Source of the DNA: RBG-13-43-22 sp040755035
Lineage (GTDB): Bacteria; Desulfobacterota; RBG-13-43-22
Length of the DNA stretch: 7,221 nt
Assembly (NCBI GenBank): GCA_040755035.1
Contig: JBFMBU010000194.1
Location: 1-7,221, forward strand
Direction: 5' to 3'
Shown: positions 1 to 5,549 of the stretch, one piece after another
Numbering within the stretch: the first letter of the stretch is position 1
How the letters are laid out: each line of letters begins with the position of its first letter
Program-made: the position numbers and the translations under genes
The notes under the pieces: generated by a model
Database searches by the model: none
Told to the model about the DNA's origin: nothing
Seen by the model: the letters and a program-made list of their open reading frames with translations, nothing else

Positions 1-220
1 CTGGAAGCTTCTTTGCCGGGCAAATTATTTAACTAAATCAATAGCAGGCCTTCACCAGTGCTGGAAACAGGCAAAGGTGTATGCCCTGCCTCGAATCAAA
101 CTTTGCTGGACTGGCCGGGGTTGGGCGACAAGTCACCCTTTGGACAATCTCCAGAAAAGACCTCCATGAACCTCCGGTGTACAGGCTTATCAATTTCATG
201 TCCATCCTATTATGAGTCGG
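1..220. other. Left-edge stretch with no supported gene
   Basis: I see no convincing gene here. One reading frame runs from the window edge to a stop at 34-36, giving an 11-residue tail (LEASLPGKLFN); it could be the C-terminus of an upstream gene but is too short to support. A GTG-initiated frame from 58 to 348 runs straight into the repeat at 221-344, has no Shine-Dalgarno sequence and no recognisable motif. A weak hairpin can be drawn at 68-88 (CAGGCA against TGCCCTG with one bulge). No tRNA or known RNA was recognised. Confidence 0.4.
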
Positions 221-344
221 TTAATAACTTAAAGATAGAATTCAACGCAAATTGGATAGAATTTGTTCTAAAACGGGAAGATAACCCGGACCAAATCAGG
301 AATTTTCGGATTTCCAATTTTGGTTCCGGCTGGTCCGGGTTGGG
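221..344 (+). repeat. Structured 124-base dispersed repeat, copy 1
   Basis: This segment matches the reverse complement of 1958-2081 over the same length, 124 bases, with roughly five of six positions identical by eye. The best conserved blocks are ATAGAATTC (235-243), CTAAAACGG, the 15-base block starting TAACCCGGACC near 282, TTCCAATTTT, and GTTCCGGCT followed by GTCCGGGT near the right end. It contains a perfect 10-base inverted repeat, AACCCGGACC at 283-292 and GGTCCGGGTT at 332-341, so it can fold into a long stem-loop. It lies about 120 bases upstream of the flavoprotein start and has no coding signal. Size and palindromic character suggest a REP-like or MITE-like miniature element. No target-site duplication was identified. 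The family is not recognised. Confidence 0.8.
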
Positions 345-456
345 TTAATGCTTCCTTTTTTCCCCCAACTGATATATGATCCGGTCCCCGAAAGCCTGGA
401 TTTCCTCTTTTCATTTATGTTGAAGGTCGGACTTCTCGAGAGATGGGAAATACATT

Positions 457-463
457 GGAGGAG
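457..463 (+). promoter_or_regulatory. Shine-Dalgarno site deciding the flavoprotein start
   Basis: GGAGGAG lies just before the ATG at 467, with five bases between its GGAGG core and the start codon. The in-frame upstream ATG at 443 has only weak purine sequence before it. The 467 start is therefore preferred. No clear -35/-10 pair was found for this gene in the AT-rich leader at 345-456; TATATG near 371-376 is only a weak -10 candidate. Confidence 0.75.
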
Positions 464-466
464 ATA

Positions 467-1927
467 ATGGAAAAAAAGGAGTTAATAATTAACTGGGAAC
501 AGGAAACGGATGTGCTTGTGGCCGGCTTCGGTGGTGCCGGGGCCTGCGCGGCCATCGCCGCCCATGATGCCGGGGCCAGGGTTTTACTGATCGAAAAGGC
601 CCCCTTTCCCGGCGGGAACAGCGCCTGCGCCTTGGGCCCCATGCGTCTGCCCGGCAGTGTGGAAGAGGGGGTGAAATACTACCGGGCCCTGTCCTTCGGG
701 ACGGTCCCGGATGAAGGCCTAATTCGGACCATGGCCGAGGCCTTGCACTCCCTGCCGCAAAAACTGACCGCCCTGGGGATCCGGCTCAAACGGACCGAAG
801 AAGGGGTCCCCATGTTTCCGACCCTGCCGGGAGCCAAATGTATGGACCACTGGACCGCCGGATGCGGATACGATGTATTCCAGATCCTGGCCCGAAATGT
901 TGAGGCAAGGGGGATCCCTGTTCGATATGAATCAAGGGCCCGCAAGCTTGTCCAGGACCCTTTTTCCGGGGAAATCCAAGGGGTGATCATCGAAAGCAAA
1001 GGAAAGGAGGAAGCCATCCGGGCCGACCGGGCGGTGATCCTCTCCACCGGTGGTTATGAGAATGATCCGGAGCTGCAGGCCTGTTATCATTTCCCGGGGA
1101 TACGATTATATCCTTACGGGACCCCTTACAATACGGGAGACGGGGTTCGCATGGCCGCGGCGGCCGGAGCGGCCCCCTGGCATTTCGTCAATATCGCCTT
1201 TATGGGCCTGGCCTTCAAAGGGCCTTCGGACGAACACGGTGTGGCCTTTCCCTTCTTACGCACCCGTGGGGGATTTATCTTTGTCAATAAACAGGGAAAA
1301 AGGTTTATGAATGATGCCAGAAGGATCAATTTCAGGAAAGACCCGCTGGCCCTGACCGCCTTCGATCATGAAAAGGCCTGTTACCCCAACCTCCCCGCCT
1401 TTCTGATTTTTGATGAGAACCAAAGGACCAAGGGCCCCCTTTATCGCCTGACCGGAAGCAAGGTCGGGTACGCCTCCTGGCAAGGGTTGGACCCCTGGAG
1501 CAGGGATAACAGTGAAGAAATCAAAAAAGGGTGGATTCTCCAAGGTGAGACCATCGAGGCCCTGGCTGAGAGAGCAGGAATTGAAGCGGATAATTTGGCG
1601 GAGACGATCACCCTTTACAATCGACATTGTTCGGACAATACTTCAGATACCTTTGGCCGTTCCCCGGAGACGATGGCCCCTATTGCCCAACCGCCCTTTT
1701 ATGCGGCCGAACTCTGTCTGGCTATCGTCAACACCCAGGGCGGTCCCAAGCACAACCATCTGGCCCAGACCCTGGATATGGAAGGAAATCCCATTCCCCG
1801 GCTTTACACTCCGGGAGAACTGGGGTCTTTTTTCGGGCACCTCTACCAGGGCGGCAGCAACCTGCCCGAGGCCCTGGCCTTCGGTCTCATCGCCGGTGAA
1901 TGCGCCGCCAAAGAAAAAACCCGGTAA
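467..1927 (+). CDS. FAD-dependent oxidoreductase, fumarate reductase / ketosteroid dehydrogenase-like flavoprotein
   Basis: The predicted protein has 486 residues from the ATG at 467; an in-frame ATG at 443 would add eight. It belongs to the FAD_binding_2 superfamily (fumarate reductase flavoproteins, 3-ketosteroid dehydrogenases, urocanate reductases). Visible marks are the Rossmann dinucleotide motif GFGGAG at residues 20-25 with the ribose-binding Glu near 43, GGNSA at 49-53, STGGY at 193-197, NTGDG at 222-226, GKRFMND at 277-283, and the C-terminal FAD-closing block from TQGG (423) through PGELGSFFGH to GGSNL (462-466). No Tat or Sec signal and no heme CxxCH motif are seen, so it is probably cytoplasmic. 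Where respiratory fumarate reductases carry a His before the TxGG motif, this protein has IVNTQGG, and the usual FGRxAG near the end reads FGLIAG, so a substrate other than fumarate is likely. The gene is monocistronic, bracketed by repeat copies. The family is secure; the substrate is unknown. Confidence 0.9.
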   Translation: MEKKELIINWEQETDVLVAGFGGAGACAAIAAHDAGARVLLIEKAPFPGGNSACALGPMRLPGSVEEGVKYYRALSFGTVPDEGLIRTMAEALHSLPQKLTALGIRLKRTEEGVPMFPTLPGAKCMDHWTAGCGYDVFQILARNVEARGIPVRYESRARKLVQDPFSGEIQGVIIESKGKEEAIRADRAVILSTGGYENDPELQACYHFPGIRLYPYGTPYNTGDGVRMAAAAGAAPWHFVNIAFMGLAFKGPSDEHGVAFPFLRTRGGFIFVNKQGKRFMNDARRINFRKDPLALTAFDHEKACYPNLPAFLIFDENQRTKGPLYRLTGSKVGYASWQGLDPWSRDNSEEIKKGWILQGETIEALAERAGIEADNLAETITLYNRHCSDNTSDTFGRSPETMAPIAQPPFYAAELCLAIVNTQGGPKHNHLAQTLDMEGNPIPRLYTPGELGSFFGHLYQGGSNLPEALAFGLIAGECAAKEKTR

Positions 1928-1957
1928 GGGATCGGTCGAGTAAAGAAGCCCTTGTTT

Positions 1958-2081
1958 CCCGACCCGGACTAGCCGGAACAAAAATTGGAATTTCTAAAAT
2001 TACTCATTTGGTCCGGGTTACCTAACCGTTTTAGGACAAATTTTTTTCAATTCGCCTAGAATTCTATTTTAAAGTTACTAA
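1958..2081 (-). repeat. Structured 124-base dispersed repeat, copy 2 (inverted)
   Basis: The reverse complement of this segment aligns to 221-344 almost without gaps. It holds the inverted repeat ACCCGGAC (1962-1969) and GTCCGGGT (2011-2018); read as + strand RNA the stem extends with a U-G wobble (1970/2010) and an A-U pair (1971/2009) to ten pairs. The far edge carries the 10-base palindrome TAGAATTCTA at 2057-2066. The element fills nearly all of the spacer between the convergent flavoprotein and MBL genes, and the stop codon of the MBL gene (TAG, 2080-2078) falls inside it. Its orientation is opposite to copy 1, so the two copies bracket the flavoprotein gene as inverted repeats. Its role could be a terminator-like spacer or a passive miniature element. 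Confidence 0.8.
2021..2047 (+). terminator. Possible rho-independent terminator of the flavoprotein gene
   Basis: Within repeat copy 2, CCTAA (2021-2025) pairs with TTAGG (2031-2035) across a five-base loop, followed by ACAAA and seven T residues (2041-2047). The stem is short and AT-rich and the T run does not follow directly, so on its own it is weak. The stronger GC-rich stem at 1962-2018 lies just upstream and may contribute. It sits about 95 bases after the flavoprotein stop, in a convergent spacer where termination is expected. Confidence 0.35.
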
Positions 2082-3331
2082 ACTTCTTTTCCCCGCGATT
2101 TTAAAAAGGCCCGGTCCTGTTCGACAAAATAGACCCAGGTGTTTTGGGACATAAGGCAATGGTCCTCGTCCCCCAGTTTTTCCAGGATTTCGATCCTCAA
2201 TTTCCGGGCTTCCAGGTCTTCGGGATCGGCGCCGATAAGCACATCCAGGACCTGGAGCCCCAGTTGCGGTTCCCCCTGGTTCATCAAGTCCCGGCTTTTT
2301 TTCAGAACGGTTTTCGGATCTCCGATCAACTCTACTAAGGCGCCTTTCACTTCTTTCTCCGGCCGGGGCAGGAGATTGGCCGGATTTCCGTCAAAATAAC
2401 CGTGGTACCAGTGATAGACATTAAAAACAAAAAATTCCACCCGGGAATAAGCAGAAACGAGGTAGGGACTCCCTGTCAAATGGTCGGGGATCTTCACCTG
2501 GTGGATCAGTTCACGGATAGGGATATTTTGATTGATGCCATCCACCACTTGGTCATGGAGGTGACGGATCACCTCGATGTGGGCGTCCAACGCTTCCGCC
2601 GCCCCTTTCCCCTGATAGACCAGTCCGGCGCCGTTGCAAAAGAGAAATTCCGGATGCAAGTCCCGCACGCTTTCCAGGGTTCTGGCCCAGTCCAGAGCGA
2701 ACCGGGTCGGTTTCCAGGGATTGCCGATATTGGGAAAGGATCCGATCATCAGGTCCCCGATAAAAGCCGATTTCAGTTCCGGGACCCATACCCAGCAGAC
2801 ATCATCGGTTTCCGCCCGGGCCGTATGGAGTTCGAAGGTTTTTTCCCCCAATTGGAAGGTCAGGTCCCCCAGGAAGGTCCGGGTCGGATAGACCATACCT
2901 TCCAATACCCGGAGAAGCTTTTCCGGTCTTTCCGGAAGATTGAACTGCTGGGCGTTGATCCGGGCCCGATGCCGGTAAAGGAATTTATAGCGGTCCAGAT
3001 GATCAGGCAAATAGTGATTGGCGATGATTTGGGGATGATCTTTGATAAAGGCCTCCGTACCGGAGACGTGATCAAAGTGCCCGTGAGTGTAAATGATATA
3101 TTTTATCGGATCCTTGATTTTTTCGGCCACCTCCCGGGCGGCCCGGAGGCTGTTCAGGGTATCGATCAAGACCACCCCCTCCCGGGTTTCAATCCAGGCG
3201 CAGCCGGACACCGGCTGGGAGGCAACATGAACCTGGGGAAGGGGATGGGAATAGGCCACTCCCTGTCCCATTAGAATTTGTTGGGGGGTGATTTTTTCAG
3301 TTTGATTTCCTTTTGGGAGTCTCTCTTCCAT
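2078..3331 (-). CDS. MBL-fold metallo-hydrolase with alkylsulfatase dimerisation domain
   Basis: The product has 417 residues. The N-terminal half is a metallo-beta-lactamase fold with the motif THGHFDH at 82-88 (metal ligands H83, H85, D87, H88), then HTARAETDD from 169 (E174 at the acidic ligand position of SdsA1-type alkylsulfatases) and IGD at 191-193 (D193 as bridging ligand). From about 305, YHWYHGYFDGNPANLLP followed by a helical repeat region to about residue 408 matches the alkylsulfatase dimerisation domain. Full SdsA1/BDS1 enzymes are about 650 residues and end in an SCP2-like substrate domain; this protein stops before it, so it is a short relative. The last expected MBL His (usually GHG) appears as NGAG at 233-236. 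It may hydrolyse a sulfate or other ester; the substrate is unknown. No signal peptide is seen. The start ATG immediately follows the upstream stop and is preceded by GGAGG (3340-3336), indicating translational coupling. The TAG stop lies in repeat copy 2. Confidence 0.88.
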   Translation of the reverse strand: MEERLPKGNQTEKITPQQILMGQGVAYSHPLPQVHVASQPVSGCAWIETREGVVLIDTLNSLRAAREVAEKIKDPIKYIIYTHGHFDHVSGTEAFIKDHPQIIANHYLPDHLDRYKFLYRHRARINAQQFNLPERPEKLLRVLEGMVYPTRTFLGDLTFQLGEKTFELHTARAETDDVCWVWVPELKSAFIGDLMIGSFPNIGNPWKPTRFALDWARTLESVRDLHPEFLFCNGAGLVYQGKGAAEALDAHIEVIRHLHDQVVDGINQNIPIRELIHQVKIPDHLTGSPYLVSAYSRVEFFVFNVYHWYHGYFDGNPANLLPRPEKEVKGALVELIGDPKTVLKKSRDLMNQGEPQLGLQVLDVLIGADPEDLEARKLRIEILEKLGDEDHCLMSQNTWVYFVEQDRAFLKSRGKEV

Positions 3332-3640
3332 TCATCCTCCTTCATTAGGGCGCAAGCCGCTTTTCTCATCAATCCATTCCTTGGTCTGGTCCCTTTGTTC
3401 CAGTCGTCTGAGCACTTTTCTTTCCAAATCTTCTATGAGGCTTTTTAGGACCGGCCTTTCCACCACCGGCCCGGAATGGTTCCAGCCTTTTTGCAGGGCC
3501 GATTTTACTTTTTCCCTGAATTGCTCCACGCTCAAGGCCAGATCTTCCCAGAAGAACAATTTCTGAAGAATATGACGCTCAGCGGCGGTCAGATCTTTTT
3601 CAGTGTCTACGGACAACCCGTTGCCGGTAGTCAGGATCAT
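3332..3640 (-). CDS. Small helical protein of unknown function, coupled to the MBL gene
   Basis: The product has 102 residues from the ATG at 3640. That ATG has a G-rich ribosome site (seven Gs, 3652-3646) five bases away. A TTG at 3694, 18 codons upstream, is an alternative start with only a weak AGG before it. I do not recognise the family. The protein is soluble and charged, without signal peptide or membrane segment. It is predicted mostly helical: one helix region runs from TAAERHILQKLFFWEDLALS to about KSALQKGW, and a second basic/acidic amphipathic stretch (VLKSLIEDLERKVLRRLEQR) could form a coiled coil. Its TGA stop is followed directly by the ATG of the MBL hydrolase, and the ribosome site of that gene lies inside this one. 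It is therefore probably co-expressed and may be a partner or regulator of the MBL protein; that is inference from position alone. Confidence 0.7.
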   Translation of the reverse strand: MILTTGNGLSVDTEKDLTAAERHILQKLFFWEDLALSVEQFREKVKSALQKGWNHSGPVVERPVLKSLIEDLERKVLRRLEQRDQTKEWIDEKSGLRPNEGG

Positions 3641-3721
3641 CTTTTCCCCCCCGGCATCGGGTCGAAATGCTTTACTTCCATTACGGGTCGCCAATAATAC
3701 CTGATGATTTTAAACAATAAA

Positions 3722-4012
3722 TCAGCGCAGAGCCCTGGGTCTCGGGCCGCGATTTGGAGGATGATGGTCCCCTGGACCGCGGCGGTCAGGTGGGGGCCCT
3801 TCATACCGTGGGGGTGGACGGTGATAATGATGAGGATAACCGGGTTCCCCGTAATAAAAAAAGGGTAAAGGAGTCCAAAGATAGGTTTCCCCGTAATAAT
3901 AATCCCTTCCTCGGTATTCATCGTCCGGATAATAGGAACGGTAAACCACGCAGGACACAAGACCCCCTGCGATCAAACCCAAAAATAAAAACCAGAATAA
4001 TTTCTTGACCAT
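3722..4012 (-). CDS. Small Tyr/Pro/His-rich lipoprotein
   Basis: The product has 96 residues. It starts with a lipoprotein signal: MVKK, a hydrophobic stretch (FWFLFLGLIAGG), then the lipobox LVSC with Cys21 as the lipidated residue. The mature part is low-complexity, rich in Tyr (cluster DYYYGETY), then Pro, His, Arg and Gly (HHYHRPPP, GPGDHHPPNRGPRPRALR). No enzyme domain is visible. The residue after Cys is Val, so by the common Asp+2 rule outer-membrane sorting is plausible, though that rule is established mainly in enterobacteria. The His-rich tail could bind metals or act at the cell wall; both are guesses. The ribosome site is AGGGG seven bases before the ATG. It lies about 80 bases upstream of the small helical protein gene and has its own promoter candidate at 4073-4045. 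Such short Pro/Tyr-rich lipoproteins are frequent in Proteobacteria and Desulfobacterota but poorly understood. Confidence 0.8.
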   Translation of the reverse strand: MVKKLFWFLFLGLIAGGLVSCVVYRSYYPDDEYRGRDYYYGETYLWTPLPFFYYGEPGYPHHYHRPPPRYEGPPPDRRGPGDHHPPNRGPRPRALR

Positions 4013-4044
4013 TCCTTTACCCCTAACCGCCTCCCGGTCTTTTT

Positions 4045-4073
4045 AATCTATCAGACCGATCATTCATAGGCAA
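4045..4073 (-). promoter_or_regulatory. Candidate sigma-70 promoter for the lipoprotein gene, with inverted repeat
   Basis: Read on the minus strand, TTGCCT (4073-4068) and TAGATT (4050-4045) are separated by 17 bases, each matching four of six consensus positions. Transcription would begin about 25-30 bases before the lipoprotein ATG. A perfect six-base inverted repeat, CGGTCT (4035-4040) and AGACCG (4053-4058) on the + strand, straddles the -10 box and could be an operator or a 5' leader hairpin. Confidence 0.35.
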
Positions 4074-4165
4074 GGTTAAACAGGTAGGTTCTTCCGAGTG
4101 AGATCAACGAAAAGGGCTCTGTTTCCCTATGGCTGAGGACTTTCCCTGGTTTTCCTGATCCTCGC

Positions 4166-4202
4166 AAAAAAAATGTCATTCCCAGGGATTAAAAAAATCC
4201 CT
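4166..4202 (-). terminator. Possible terminator downstream of patB
   Basis: On the minus strand, AGGGATT (4202-4196) and AATCCCT (4190-4184) form a perfect seven-base stem with a loop of five T residues, beginning about 12 bases after the patB stop. A run of eight T residues follows at 4173-4166, about ten bases past the stem, so the arrangement is not canonical. If real it separates patB from the lipoprotein cluster. The remainder of the 4013-4213 spacer holds no gene. Confidence 0.4.
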
Positions 4203-4213
4203 CCTGTCCCCCT

Positions 4214-5410
4214 CTAAAGATCTTCAACCGCCTTTTTTATTCTTTCCAGGCCCTCTTCCAGGATGGAACGGGGACAGGCGATATTCATTCTCTGAAACCC
4301 GCTGCCGGCCTTGCCGAAAAGAAAGCCGTCATCCAGCCCGACCCGGGCTTTGGTTCTCATGAAATCTCTCAGACCCGGATCGTCCAATCCCAGGTCCCGG
4401 CAATCCAGCCAGACCAGATACGTGCCCTGGGGTCGAACGGTTTTAATCCTGGGAATATCTTCCTTCAGATAATTCAAAAGAAAATCCAGGTTTCCTTGCA
4501 GATAGGCCAGCATCTGATCCAGCCACTCATCCCCATGGCGATAGGCCGCTTCCAGAGCGGCATAGCCGAAGATATTGGGTCCGGGCAGAATACCGGCCCG
4601 GGTCACGGCAAAACTCTGGCGCAGTTTTTTATTGGGGATGATAAGGGAGGAAACCTCCAAACCGGCCAGGCCGAAGGTCTTACTGGGGGCCAGGCACACA
4701 ATACAGTTTTGTTCGAACTCTTTAGAAAGGGCGGCAAAGGGGGTGTGATGCTGTCCCTGAAAAAGGATCTCACAGTGGATCTCATCGGAGATAACCGGAA
4801 TACCCTGTCGAAGGGCAATCTCTCCCAGGCCTTCCAATTCTTTCCGGTTCCAGAGACGTCCCACCGGGTTATGGGGATTGCATAGTATCAAGGCCTTGAT
4901 CCGTCTTGGGAGAGGGGTCATGCCCACCCGGGGACGGAATTGATTTTCCAGGTCTTCCAGGTCCATTTCATATTGTTCGCCTTTTAATTGCAAGCCGTTG
5001 TTGACTATTTGACAACCGGCACCGGTTACGGCCGGAAAAAAGGGATAATAAACCGGTTCCTGGATGATGATTTCATCTCCGGGACGGGCTAAGGCCCTGA
5101 CGGCCATATTTAAAGCCGGGACCACGCCGGGGGTAAAGACCACCCATTCGGGTTGAATGGTCCAGTTGTATTTTCTTTGCATGCGTTCCACCACCGCTTC
5201 AAAAACCCCGGGGCCGGGCTGGGTGTAGCCGTAAAAGGGATGGTCGGCACGCTTCCGGAGCGCTTCCACAATCGGCTCGGCCGTCGGGAAATCCATGTCC
5301 GCCACCCACATGGGCAATACGTCTTCCCTGCCGAAAAGGGCTTTTACGGTGTCCCATTTGGACGAATCGGTGTTTCTTCTTTCAATGACCCGGTCAAAAT
5401 CATATTTCAC
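4214..5410 (-). CDS. patB: PLP-dependent C-S lyase, MalY/PatB family (cystathionine beta-lyase type)
   Basis: The product has 398 residues, full length for the family. It is a fold-type I aminotransferase-like enzyme; MalY/PatB members cleave the C-S bond of cystathionine or cysteine conjugates to a thiol, pyruvate and ammonia in the cytoplasm. Diagnostic marks are the N-terminal FDRVIERRNTDSSKWD and LPMWVADMDF (about 32-41), YGYT at 60-63, EPVYYPF at 118-124, CNPHNPVGR at 177-185, SDEIH at 208-212 (D209 binds the pyridine nitrogen), the Schiff-base lysine K244 in APSKTFGLAG, and the carboxylate-binding Arg near 374 in FQRMNIACPR. The start is GTG at 5410, supported by GGAGG seven bases upstream. 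It has its own promoter (5468-5440) in a region shared with the divergent CoA ligase gene. Some members double as regulators (E. coli MalY); nothing here shows that. The family call is secure; the exact substrate is not. Confidence 0.93.
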   Translation of the reverse strand: MKYDFDRVIERRNTDSSKWDTVKALFGREDVLPMWVADMDFPTAEPIVEALRKRADHPFYGYTQPGPGVFEAVVERMQRKYNWTIQPEWVVFTPGVVPALNMAVRALARPGDEIIIQEPVYYPFFPAVTGAGCQIVNNGLQLKGEQYEMDLEDLENQFRPRVGMTPLPRRIKALILCNPHNPVGRLWNRKELEGLGEIALRQGIPVISDEIHCEILFQGQHHTPFAALSKEFEQNCIVCLAPSKTFGLAGLEVSSLIIPNKKLRQSFAVTRAGILPGPNIFGYAALEAAYRHGDEWLDQMLAYLQGNLDFLLNYLKEDIPRIKTVRPQGTYLVWLDCRDLGLDDPGLRDFMRTKARVGLDDGFLFGKAGSGFQRMNIACPRSILEEGLERIKKAVEDL

Positions 5411-5439
5411 GGTCTTTCCTCCCTTCCGTTAATGAAGGA

Positions 5440-5468
5440 AGTATAAAAGAAGCCAGGAGAAGGGTCAA
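5440..5468 (-). promoter_or_regulatory. Sigma-70 promoter for patB
   Basis: On the minus strand, TTGACC (5468-5463) and TATACT (5445-5440) are separated by exactly 17 bases, each matching five of six consensus positions. The predicted leader is about 25 bases and contains a small inverted repeat (CTTCC at 5423-5427, GGAAG at 5437-5441) next to the ribosome site. Confidence 0.7.
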
Positions 5469-5492
5469 GGGGAATACCTCGTCCCTCACGCA

Positions 5493-5520
5493 TTGACTTT
5501 GAAACCAAAAACGGTATTAT
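5493..5520 (+). promoter_or_regulatory. Sigma-70 promoter for the acyl-CoA synthetase subunit gene
   Basis: TTGACT (5493-5498) and TATTAT (5515-5520) are 16 bases apart, each with five of six consensus bases. The start codon at 5550 is about 23 bases after the expected transcription start. The -35 box lies only 24 bases from the -35 box of the divergent patB promoter, so the two may compete or share control. Confidence 0.7.
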
Positions 5521-5549
5521 GATCAAAACGTGAAAAGGAGACGGAAGAC

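Noticed and set aside
58..348. GTG-initiated 96-codon frame at the left edge
   Set aside because: It has no ribosome site, no recognisable motif, and its second half is the non-coding structured repeat.
2402..3274. Long 290-codon + strand frame opposite the MBL gene
   Set aside because: It is antisense to a gene with clear MBL motifs and its product shows no domain; it is an effect of codon bias on the opposite strand.
3637..3960. Alternative 107-codon minus frame overlapping the lipoprotein gene
   Set aside because: The overlapping frame gives a textbook lipoprotein signal and has a better ribosome site; this one has neither.
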